Position numbers and translations under genes: made by a program. The notes below the pieces were generated by a model. It did not search any database. It saw nothing but the letters and a program-made list of their open reading frames with translations, and was not told where the DNA came from. This document shows, piece by piece, positions 35,329 through 45,956 of a stretch of 64,000 nucleotides of DNA. Position 1 is the stretch's first letter. Every line of letters begins with the position of its first letter. Source of the stretch: Thuidium tamariscinum (taxonomy: Eukaryota; Streptophyta; Bryopsida; Hypnales; Thuidiaceae); contig OX344754.2 of assembly GCA_947034885.2 (NCBI GenBank), positions 18,866,501-18,930,500 on the forward strand, given 5' to 3'.

Positions 35329-35530
35329 TATCTTTCGATGAATTTTAGATGAAATAAATTGGATGAATAATTTCGCCAGAGCTTCAGTTCATTCTCTTCT
35401 TCTCCATCGTCTCTCTCCTTCCGCAAAGCTTTGGTGAATGTGTCCCTGCTCTGTAGACGAAGCTTTTGTTGCGTGGATTCGGCGCCCTCTTCAATTTCTT
35501 TCGTGTTGAAGTTCGGAAGCGACAGACACC

Positions 35531-36543
35531 ATGTCGTGGCGAGGGAAGCTGTCGCAAGTGGTGCAGGAGCTTCGGATCCACTGCTGCCAGTACTCGCCCG
35601 CGTCCACTGTCACACGGTACTACCATAAAATCAGTCAATGCACTTGTTTCTTCTTGTTTTGAGGCTCTCTGTTTGATTATCCTGGATTCTTTTGAAATTT
35701 TTCGGCTTGTGGAGAGGATCCGTCATCTCTTCTATTAGAATTCGAATTCACGGCTTGGCTGTAAAAGCAATGTAGGTGCACTCAGTCAGGGTTGTGATCT
35801 TCTTTTGGTTTTAGGGTTTATATTGAATTTTGAACTCTTTATTTGATTAATCTGGATTTTATGTAATTGTTGGTGTTGTGAAGAGGATCCGTCATCCTGA
35901 ATTTTATTCCAGAGTTTAGCTATGGAAGCAATATAGATGCGCTCATTAGGGATGTTCTGTAAAGGTGGTTTTGGGAATTTTTACGAGACAAACCTGGATT
36001 TACTGGATTTTTTGGTTGTGGAGAGACTCTCTCTTACTTTATTGTTCTGAATGTGAATTTAGGGTTTTTTGTTCTGATGGCTGTGGAACCATGTAGGTTC
36101 GGTGCCTAAGGGTTATGAGGGGGTTTATGTTGTAGGCTTATTGAGATTTATGGCTTTTTTTGGCAGGAGTTTTATTCAGCGGAATTATGCTGACTTGAAA
36201 GCATTGAACCCGACGCTGCCTATTCTGATCCGTGAGTGCAGCGGTGTGCAGCCTCGCATTTGGGCTCGCTTTGGTCAGTGCCAACTCCAATTCTTTCTGC
36301 AGAGATGAGATTGTAGGAGCTGCTTTTTAATCTTGCAAATTGAGATCATTGTTGGAAGTTTTATCTGCTCTAGAAAGCCCTAATTGCGCCTGGTTTATGA
36401 GTTTTGGTTAGTCCGGGTGAACACTTATGACAATACTGTAATTGTGAACAGATAATGGCGTGGAGAGAAGTGTAGAGCTGAATGGTTTGACTGAGCAACA
36501 AATCGATGCTCTGTTGGAGAAGCTCGTCAAACAAGGCAATTAA
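35531..36543 (+). CDS. NDUFA2: Complex I subunit NDUFA2 (B8), mitochondrial
   Basis: Exons 35531-35616, 36167-36273 and 36452-36543 join in phase (phase 2, then 1) to give 94 residues; Arabidopsis has about 97. Motifs are [34 protein letters not shown], and the family hallmark [19 protein letters not shown], followed by a helical [14 protein letters not shown] tail. Cys 18 and Cys 19 in the N-terminal part form a doublet; the thioredoxin-like fold of B8 often has a Cys pair in this area. Donors are GTACTA and GTCAGT. The protein is a nuclear-encoded accessory subunit of the matrix arm of NADH:ubiquinone oxidoreductase. The ATG lies in CACCATGTC. Intron 1 contains a threefold repeat. Confidence 0.94.
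35640..36110 (+). repeat. Threefold diverged tandem repeat in NDUFA2 intron 1
   Basis: Three units share the order CTGGATT(C/T)T, GTGGAGAGGATCCGTCATC or a variant, GGCT-TGG-AAGCAATGTAGGTG. Markers fall near 35711, 35880 and 36018, so the spacing is about 168 and 139 bp. The repeat fills most of the 550-bp intron and explains its size. Confidence 0.65.
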
Positions 36544-39500
36544 GCCAAGCTGATGAGGTAGAGTGCCTCCAAAAAACCATGACATTCTAGGGAACCCTCC
36601 TTGAGCGCTCTATGAATTAGTTTGAAAACAAATCCCTGACACCTTGTTTGCAAAGTTGAGTTCAATTTGAGCAAGTAAGAGCTCCTCAAGCCAATCAGTC
36701 ATTTTCCTCACATGTGACTGTGTGTCAGTATGTCTGATTTGGCATGACTTAGCTTTAAATAGGTTTTAGTTCGCACTGTTCGCAAGATGTGCCATGCCAC
36801 TGTGACACGGTAGTGCTCATTATTAAGCAAAATACGGAGTAGGTGTTGTGGCGGTAATTGCAATATCTCATGTCCTTCAATGTGGAATTCATGTCGCCGT
36901 ACACGGCCCAGCTACTCGTTTTGATTCTGTTCGGTAATAAAGAATTGACCAAGGATCTTGCATTCTTGTCTTCCTGTGTTCAGGTAGGGTAATTGAACTA
37001 GACAGAGAAGTTGGGAGGTACATGGGCCCTCTCGAATACGGTTCATTAAGAACTCAAGGAAGTGAGATTTTTAGTCACTTTGCCTTAGCAGTCTCACTCT
37101 CTGTCAATCTTTGAGAATTTGTTTGAAATAAAAAAATCATCTGCCAAAGCAAGCGTCGTGCTTAAACTGCGCACTAAGGTCTGCGTCTTTGTAGGAGGTA
37201 AATGCTTTCTTTGGTTCTATGTTTGCTGAACCCGTGATTGACCTGCATGTTCGACTTCACTATTCCCTTGTGTCTTTTGTTATCTTTTTCGTGAAGGCAC
37301 CGGCTCTTTCAATTGTAGATGCTGCGATTTCGGAAGTTCAATCCTCTCGACGCTCTATTTTGGCTTTTCAAACAGGGAACTACGATGGGTTGATACTTTG
37401 TATGCTGTCCTTATTTAATAATAGTAATCGTAAACATTTTGAGCTAACTTGTGAGGTACATGCCCTGGTTCTTCTTCACTGACACGGTGCACATTTTCTC
37501 TCCACACGACGCAGTGTCTATCTACTGTTACTTCGATTTCCTATTGCCTTTTGATGTCTACGTCTGTGTACTTCGAATTGAATTAAGTCACGGAGGATGC
37601 TTATCCTTTTCTTAGTCTAATGAGCAATTCGCAATTGCGCCCAGATTCTAATTCCAATATCTGACGTAATCCATATTGGTAGGAAAGTCAACGAACGTTG
37701 TCTTGCAGTTTACCTGTGTATTAGACGAGGTTACTGGGAAATTCCCTTACCCACCCGTGTTATCCTAAAATTTTTAGACCAGCGTTGTGACGAACTCTGT
37801 CATTGTTGTAAACATCAAGGTGTAAATACTGAAGTTTGGAAATTATTAGTGGAGGTTAGACACTAGCAATCTCCAAACTTTTTTAGGTCCTTGACATTTA
37901 CGCCAGTGAGAGACTGATACTTCAAACTGGATCAGAAGTATGGAATGTCCATCGAAGCGAAAACCAACGAATAGAGTCTCCCTCTACCCCCCTCATCAGT
38001 ACATGGTCAATGGATCATGTACATCGTGCACATAAAACTGACAAAGCCCAAGATTTTCCAGAAATTTGCTGGAGAGTGCTCAATACACTCTGAAGTTCAA
38101 CGTTTAGGTAGACCACTCCAAGCATGCTTCCCATCGAAAGTAAGTGGAGGCCAAAGGGGTAGATACTTAAGGTTTAAATGGTAATTCAATACTGTAGCTG
38201 CCTAGATTCCAGACGTTTTCCTCCATCAATCCTGTGGGAATATTCCAAAGCACAACCCCATGACCGTGTCTACGTGGAATTATCTCCTCTGCTTTGTCTG
38301 TACTGTTCTTCTTCTCTGTGTTCCAGTTTCTGGTGTTCTAGTTTTTGGGTGAGAATGGGAGTAGGGATCAGCATGTTGGAATGGAAGGAACCTGTCAATC
38401 GCCTCTTGTTGTTGTTCATGTAGGGTTTCACGGTTTGATGCGACCAAAATGAGAGGTCACCACGTCAAGGGCTCAGGTGTAGGTCTCTGTTACCGACAAT
38501 TAGCCCTCAGTGCAGGGTTCTGACTTTACCTGGTGTACTTATCGGTGTGTCGTGATTGTAAGGCTACTATGAAGTTCATGACAAGAGAAATGAGAGAGTG
38601 TGAAGATGAGACAGGTCTGCGGCAACGACTGGATCGAAATTGCTGAGTGTCTCTTGGTATAGGGCTGTAATCTCGACTGCTGGTGCAACCTTGGACGAAG
38701 TCACTATGGCCCGTTTATATTATTGGACTAGGACATGGAACGGTGCAGCTGCTTGCGATGAATTTCGGATCATCTGGAAGCATTAGAGACAGATCACGGT
38801 ATGTTGCTACTCATGCCTCTTGCAATGTCTAATCTACCATTGATCACATCTTGTTGAAGCTGTGCCTTTAGCATGAACCACTGTCTTTTCATTTCAGTGT
38901 ACTAGCTCCCGTCACTTTGCGCCTTCTAGTCCAGCTGGTAGTAGTTGTAATTTTTGATTCAGGATGTTGGAATGGTAGGTTACTATCACTTGTGCTTTTA
39001 CTCTTCATAAAACAATTTGTACCTTATGTGTTTTGCAGATGATGGCAATACCGGCAGGGTGAGAGATCAGCACCTCAGGATGCAAATCTTGGGATTCCAT
39101 ACCAACTGTTCATCATTTTTTTTTGGACAGACCTGGAGTGGAAAACAGCTGATGAATGTCTTTCCACGGGTGTAAGAATCGTTATCTGCTTCACTCAAGA
39201 AGGCGGCTTTGGTTTGGTTGGGCTTGTGAGTCAATGCAACTTTCTGTAAGTGATGCACTTCTCATTGAAATTTGTAAATAACAGATTTACTGTGATTGTG
39301 ACGCTAACAAGAAGCTTACGATACGAGGAATGAGATCGTGCGAAGGTAATATCGCTTGTTGCAGTGATTGAAGTGAATTTGTAGGTCTATGCAACTGGGG
39401 CTTTTTAAATGTCAATTTCTTGTCTACGGAAATAATTTTTTGACTCCCTAGTGTGCAAGAGAATGTAAGTGTTCGATACGATGCAATATGGAAGCGCAGT

Positions 39501-39694
39501 TTTTAGTGTCTTAGCTCCATGGTCTTATCATGTAGGGTTGAGTGCACCTGTAATGTGGATTTGATGGTTCAGTGCGGCGTTCCTTTCTTGTGATCTAAGG
39601 TCTGTTTTCTATTTTGCATGTCGTCATTAGTGGGCACATCACAGTTGCAAGGAGCCCGTTAGTATTGGATGCAGTTCAAGGGCTTTTGTAAATC
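36544..39694. other. NDUFA2 3' flank and upstream region of the tandem kinase gene
   Basis: Composition is intermediate (not the AT-rich repeat type), and no repeat family from elsewhere in the window appears. The stretch from about 38.2 to 39.69 kb is probably promoter and untranslated leader of the kinase gene, possibly with leader introns. Short frames at 37219-37482 and 38178-38423 match nothing I know. Confidence 0.4.
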
Positions 39695-42600
39695 ATGGAG
39701 CGAATTACCTGGAAGAAAACTCGGTCGAGGTCAAGGTCTTCCAAGACAGTAGGCCCTGACGCTGGTAATCTTCTGACCACCTGAAAGCTGTCCAACGTTT
39801 CAATTTTATTTTATTGCTTGTGACATCTCTTTGCTTTCTGACCAAGTTCATGTTTTGCTTGGTTAGTTTTGTCTTTGCAATTATCTCTTGCTCGATGTTG
39901 GTTCATTGAACAAAAATGCTTTTTTCAATTGTGCAGATGTTGCTTTTGGGACGCCGGATTATTACTTGATGCATGCAACAAAATGTATGGAACGAATTTC
40001 ATTGCTTTATTTAACTGCAGAAAGATTCAATGAAGAACAGTGCAAATATCTAGCCGGCAAGTTAGATATTGCTTTGCAAAGCGCACGTTCAAGCATAGAA
40101 CAAATCAATGCGTGGTACTCCTCGTCAGCTTCACCTGAAGATATAATAGGGTGTCTTGAGATTTTCAAGTTGCTCCTTTTGATGGGATTGGAAGCAGAGG
40201 GTTACATCCAGGACTGTTGCAAATATGAATGGATTCAAAACGCCATCATTTTGACAAATTTGTCGGAGCATGTTGCAACAATGGGTTTCAATTTGGAGTT
40301 ATGCACAATTATCTTTTCTAACAGGAGGTTAGGGATACCAACAAGCTTGACACCATCTGAAGCTACAAATCTACGCCAAGCTGAAGCAGAAATTGTTAAA
40401 GAGAAGACTAACCTAGATGAGATGAAGCTATGTGTGACTTTGAGTAATGTGACCGGGTTGGGCATTTCAAGTAGTACAGAATGGCAGTTGGCGACTTTTC
40501 TACTTGAAAGACTAAAAAGTACAAGGCTGCAACTTGGTGTTGGTTTGCGAGAAGCGTATGAATGTAAGCATTCTAAATTGAGCTTGAAGAGCTTAAAACA
40601 AAAGGAGAGCTTGGGCAAAGGTGCGTCAGGTGTTGTGCATAGAGCAATTTGGCTAGGAATTGAAGTAGCCAAGAAGACCTTCCACGGACCGAGTAATTCA
40701 AATTTCTTGCGGGAGGTGTCAATCTTGGCAGGGCTGAGGCATCCAAATATTGTATCGTCACTCTGGTCCACAACAGATCATCGCAAAAGTCACATGATCA
40801 TGGAGTTGATGGATGGAGATTTGTACACTTTGATGCAAGCAAGGTTGGAGAAGTATGAAAAGCATTGCTCTCCTTTTAGCATTTTGGAGACTTTTGACCT
40901 CCTGTTACAAATAGCAGAAGGCATGCTTTACTTGCATGAGAAGAGAATAGTGCACAGGGATTTGAAGTCGCATAACATTTTGGTGAAATCTAGGAAGGCA
41001 AGAGAATTAGACTTCAAGCATGTGCAAGTGAAGGTGGCAGACTTCGGATTGTCAAGAACAAAGGAAAAGAGCATGACGCATTCCCCGCAAACTCAAAACG
41101 TGGGCACTACCAGATGGATGGCACCCGAAGTGATGGCACTGAGAAATGATGATGGTCAAGTTGGAGAGGCAGAACCAAAGTATCCATTCAAAACCGATGT
41201 CTATAGTTTTGGAATGGTGTGTGTTGAAATTTTGACTGGAGATGAGCCTTTCCCAGCCTTGAGCCCTAGTGAAGTAAGGAATGTGGTATTAGGTGGTGGA
41301 CGTCCACAGTTACCAGCTCTATGCCCTTACAGATTGAGGACTTTGATCGAGGCATGCTGGAGCGCAGAGGCGAGCACACGACCACATTTCGGTGACATTT
41401 GTGCAGAATTGAGGCACTTGAAGTGTGGACTTTTAACGACAAGTAAGTTTGGGCCTATTGTCATCTGGAATCTAATTGCATAAACTTCACTTCATATTTC
41501 AAGTTGAGCTTGTATCTAGTGTTTTGAATCTCTTGTGTATTAGTCAACAAATTTATTGCTCTGGCAGTGTAGTGAATGTTCAGAGCTAGACTCATTATTG
41601 ATGCTTAAAACGTGTAGAATTATAAATTGATGGCCACTCTATGCTACGGTGGTATGCAGCTGTGTGGGCCAAAGTTCCTCGTTCATTCAGTTTGAACGAG
41701 ATCAGGAAGATGACAAATGAATTTAATGAAGGCAACAGGTTTGGATTGGATAAGGTGTGTCCCATTTCTTTCTGGAGGATTTTCTTTTCACATGGAAGTT
41801 CGTATGTGGCCCTTGTCGGTGATTCAAACTGTTAACGAATGATATGTTTAATGTTTGGGCACTTTGATCATGACTGGTAATGTGTGGCTTCAGCAGGTAT
41901 ATAAGGGTGTAATGGTTGACACGGGGAAACTGGTTTTAGTGGAGAGGGTACAGTATAATTGTGATTTATTGTCACCCGGCATATGGTTGAAGGTCTTGCC
42001 AGGACTTCACCACAAGAATTTGATGGGGTATGTTGGATATTGCTACGAGAATGGCGAGCGGATCCTTGTGTTTGAGTACATGCCAAATTATACTTTGGCA
42101 GGATGGCTTTTGGGTGAGCATGAGACCTCAGCTGGAACTTTTGTAAACTGGCATTCTGATCTTCTAACTTAATGCTCAATAACTTTTTTTCGTAAATTAG
42201 TGTATGTCTGCATTTTTTATGGTGGGATGCAATGATTTGATTTTAATTTTAGCTTTTCCAAAATCTTTGAACTAGGTAACGGAGGGGCGTTCCATCAGTG
42301 GGCAGTTCGGAGAAATATTTGCCTGGGAGTAGCCAATGGAATTCATTACTTGCATACTGAAACCCTAGCAAAGATTATTCGTCGTTCTATCAACCTGCGT
42401 ACCATCTTTTTGGACGCCAACTTGACGCCGAAGATTGGAGGGTTTTGGAGGGAATGTTCACTGCCCGAACTTGATAGTGAGAAAGAGGATGTCTACAACT
42501 ATGGCGTTGTGCTTCTTGAGATTGTGAGCAGAAGAATTGTAAGGGAATTGGACCAGCTACAAGAGTGGGTAAGTTTGTTCGCATCAGCAAGCGCGTGCTT

Positions 42601-42966
42601 CGCAATGTCAATGATAGCTTCTATGAAATTCACTCATGTATTTAACCAGGGAGAGCCGCCGTCCTATTCCAGGCACAGGAATTATACTGCTGGGGAAACG
42701 AAGAAAAGATCATCGACCCGGATTTGTATCTCCAACCAACCGAAAAGATGGAGGCAATCAGGATCATCAGGGTTGCGTTTCTGTGCATCCACAGCGTCGC
42801 AGCGACACGACCTGACATGGCCCGTGTGGTTGCCATGCTCCAAGGAAACCTGGATGAAGAGATTCAAAGCTTGGGCCTCGAGCATGAGCGGGAAATCTCA
42901 GAGTTACAACGGAGATTTGCTTCACAAGCAGCTGTACTAGCGCAAGAATCTGTGCCTTCACGTTGA
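39695..42966 (+). CDS. Tandem kinase-pseudokinase protein, 824 residues
   Basis: Six exons join in phase: 39695-39764, 39937-41442, 41660-41754, 41897-42113, 42276-42568 and 42673-42966. The ATG has an in-frame TAA directly upstream. Residues 1-24 are Arg/Ser-rich. Residues 30-160 form an alpha-helical region resembling the DUF1221 part of some plant kinases. Kinase 1 (about 245-515) is TKL-like and intact: GKGASG (250-255), Lys 270, HRD 363-365, DFG 392-394, APE 419-421. Kinase 2 (about 534-790) is RLK-like, starting FSLNEIRKMTNEFN, but is degenerate: Glu 573 replaces the beta-3 lysine, HRD reads RRS (665-667), DFG reads GFW (685-687), and the activation segment is largely missing. A short coiled-coil-like tail (LEHEREISELQRRF) ends it. 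It is probably a signalling kinase regulated by its pseudokinase, cytosolic since no signal peptide or membrane segment is seen. Retention of intron 2 would end translation at 41483, giving a single-kinase form. Confidence 0.85.
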
Positions 42967-44489
42967 AGCAGCTGGTTGTGGTGGTTCATAGCGGTTCTTT
43001 CTGGAGTGACATTCTTGAGTAGTAGCGGCTTGGCATTGTTTGGGACAGTTGCCTAACAAGGTATGCAATTCGGCACCCAGAATCGCCACTAATCGCAATT
43101 CAGCAGAACTTGTTTGAATTAGGTTGAAGGGATCATTTGTGTTCTTTAGCAATTACAAGTGTGTGCTGAAGTGGAAGTAGAGAATTTTGACCCAAAATTT
43201 GAGAGATATTGACTTCCAAAGTCCACTTTGTAGAGCACCACTGATTGGTAGAAAGTCACTTGTAAATCAAGCACATATACATGCTAACGTGAAGATAAGG
43301 AGCACCCCATTGGTGGATTCATGTAATGACCAATGTTCAGTGACTTCTCTAAATGGCTTCCTTTCCCAACGATGTACTAAGCCTTCTTTCCCCAGTCGTG
43401 CTCATTGTTTAGGTGTTATATTTAGGTTGGGTTCATAATGTGTGCTCATATCATAAGAGTTATTTTTTGCAATGTCATGTCAAATCAAAGTAAATCAAGC
43501 AAATTAAAGCTCTATTACACTCATGTGAAGACAATGAACATGATTGACTTTGAAGAGCTAACTTGTTCTATGGAACTCAACTTTGTTAAACCAAGGTTTC
43601 AAGGATTATTTTTAATGTGTAATGTATTTCTTTTCCATGTTAGTGGAGAGGTTCCTAAACAAGGGTTCTCCATAATGTTGTGATTGGTGAGCCTTGTCAT
43701 TCCATTTACAAGAGACCTTGGGTGTTATTTACAACATAATAAAAGAGTCAATATCATTTGTAAGGCAGACACTTGTTGGTCATCCTCCTTGTTTGATAGA
43801 AAATTGCATAGATTTAAAGGTTGGTTAGGAATAGGGTTATTGTAATAAATATTAGAGGGGTTACATTAATTGAAAGGTATGTTTTGTTGTGAAAATGGAT
43901 TTGGTCCATCATATGGAGTTTGGAGGGCACAAGATTGTATAGACATGACCCATGTGGTTGCCATGCTTGAAAGAACCCAAACAAAAGTTTCTAAATTGAA
44001 GTTGAATGGCAACATCACTAACTCAATATAATGAAACTCATTTCTTTTTTAAGTGGAAACTAAACATTTGATATGAAGATTATGGTTGTTTGTCATAATG
44101 TTGGTTCACTTTTAACATTACAAAGTTTTGAATTTGAATTTTTATGTGCCTTTGGGAAAAAGGTAACATCTCTTGTGACTCTTGTAACTTTACATGATAG
44201 TTCTTAGAATGAGGCTCACCTTCTTATCACTTAATCCATAATTCCAATAGCTCTTTGTTTATCCTGAGTTCATTCTATGCAACCAACAATTAGTCATGCC
44301 CACATGCATATTGTTCACTCTTGCAATAGATCCAAACCAACTATTAATGTTTTGTTAACAATTGAAAGGTGATTCCCACTTTTGTATCATTCAGAATTTT
44401 GTTTGCAAAAGTTAAAAAAAAGTTGAATTTCCTCTAAGATGACCTAGTAATACCAACACAAGCTTCAATGATGTAGATTTTCATAATTA
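42967..44489. other. 3' flank of the tandem kinase gene and intergenic DNA
   Basis: The first 200-300 bp are the likely 3' untranslated region. Nothing further is recognised before the family J element. Confidence 0.4.
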
Positions 44490-44734
44490 AAGTAGGTACA
44501 CCCAAAAATGCCTTGTTCTTAAAGCGCTGTCCTATTGTAAATTCCTACATAGTGTACAAACATATTATAATATATTTTATTGAGTAGCTTCAAGGTGACA
44601 TTAATTCTTTGAATAACTTCAAGGTGACGCTGTTCTATTGAGGTGTACAACATTCATATAGGAACACGATTTTGCCTTAGAATTTCATTGGATTTCGTTA
44701 GTGAGTTTAATTTTCACATTAGAATTAGATTGTC

Positions 44735-45185
44735 GAACTGGAGGGTTTTTTTGAGTCTCAAGATGAAGAGCCTCAATCGGAGGCTGAATTCGAACTTTCA
44801 TTGTTACAACTGTCGGATCAACCTCTTCTGCTACGAGATATTGTATTGCCACGTCAGCATCCGCGGGATGAAGTTAGGCCTTTTCGACCGCTGAAACAAC
44901 CTCGTATGGAGCAACAGTGGCACGGGAACCTTCAGCGAGATCCTCGAGCTTTGATAATCTTATTGCAAGTTGGGTGTTGAGCTCGAAAGTCGTAAAGTGA
45001 CATTTGAAGGATGTTTTGAAGGTTTAAACGACGAACAATACTTTGGTATGGTGAGGCTTATCGAAGGGAGTCGCAGTCACGAATGATGGTTAGAAGTACC
45101 GATGAATCCTTTGACAAAAGCGGATCGTGCTGATTATGTCGCCACGATCATCAAACGCATCCTCAATGTTCTGCAAATGGAGTGA
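44735..45185 (+). pseudogene. Decayed coding stretch within the 2.6-kb insertion
   Basis: A G+C-rich plus-strand frame reads EELPQSEAEF-like acidic sequence, then LSLLQLSDQPLLLRDIV and PRQHPRDEVRPFRPLKQP. It shifts by one base near 44970 to VELESRKVTFEGCFEGL, meets a TGA near 45087, and continues with NPLTKADRADYVATIIKRIL to a TGA at about 45183-45185. Continuity of composition across one frameshift and one stop suggests a dead gene, perhaps a retroelement protein. I recognise no domain. Confidence 0.4.
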
Positions 45186-45860
45186 AGCTTCGATTGGAAC
45201 TCTAGTTTTTTACCTCTAGTATACATTTATTGAATGTTAGTTCTTAATTTTATATTTTGAGTATTTTATTTAAATCACAATGTGTGATTATAAATGTAGA
45301 ATGAAGATTTGTGATTAAAAGTTTAGCTTGGGGTTTGATGATAAAGGAGAGTGTGAATGGAAAAGGGATTGGAATCTTAGGTGGGGTCTTGGTAGGGGTA
45401 TAGGCTGATGTGCCCCACCCCCTCACTTATGATGAGGAGGAAAATAGAGAAAAGATGCTTAGTTGGTGTGTGGAGAGAGAGAAGTGTGTGTGTGTGTTTT
45501 GCAGAATTTTTGGCCAAATTTCGGGTTGATGTAGCTCACTGAGCATGAAAAATTGAGTAATGAAATTTTGGCATGACATTCCTTGTGTCTATAGCTTTTT
45601 AAAGAGTGTTTACAAGTTGAATTTGGAGTTGAGAGTCAAAAGTTATGAGAGTCAAAAGTTATGAGAGTTTGAAATTGTGAAGATCCAAAAATCTTCATTG
45701 AGAGGTCAGAGGCTACAACAAGCTATAACTTTTGTAATACTTATTTGTTTAACTTGAGATTTGGAAGATGTATTGTCCTTATGTGTATCTTTCTAAAAAA
45801 ATATGATAGTTTTCATTTAGAGTTTGTATCAAAAAGTTATAAGGTGCTGAAATTTGGAGT

Positions 45861-45956
45861 GGAGTTTGGACCGGGGTTTGGACCGGAGTTTCAATCGGAG
45901 TTTCAATCGGAGTTTGGACCGGAGTTTGAACCGGAGTTTGAACTGGAATTTGGACT
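45861..45956 (+). repeat. 12-bp minisatellite, eight units
   Basis: Units of GGAGTTTGGACC and variants (GGAGTTTCAATC, GGAGTTTGAACC) follow head to tail eight times. A 12-bp period keeps any reading frame open, which explains the repetitive Glu-Phe-rich and Gln-Thr-Pro-rich frames on the two strands. I do not call these as genes. Confidence 0.9.

Noticed and set aside
40235..40771. Minus-strand 178-codon frame inside the kinase exon
   Set aside because: Antisense shadow of the intact kinase coding sequence.
42569..42672. Acceptor at 42653 (ACCAG/GGAGAG) for the last exon of the tandem kinase gene
   Set aside because: It shifts the frame away from the conserved ATRPDMARVVAML block; the acceptor at 42671-42672 (TATTCCAG) keeps phase 0 and the family pattern.
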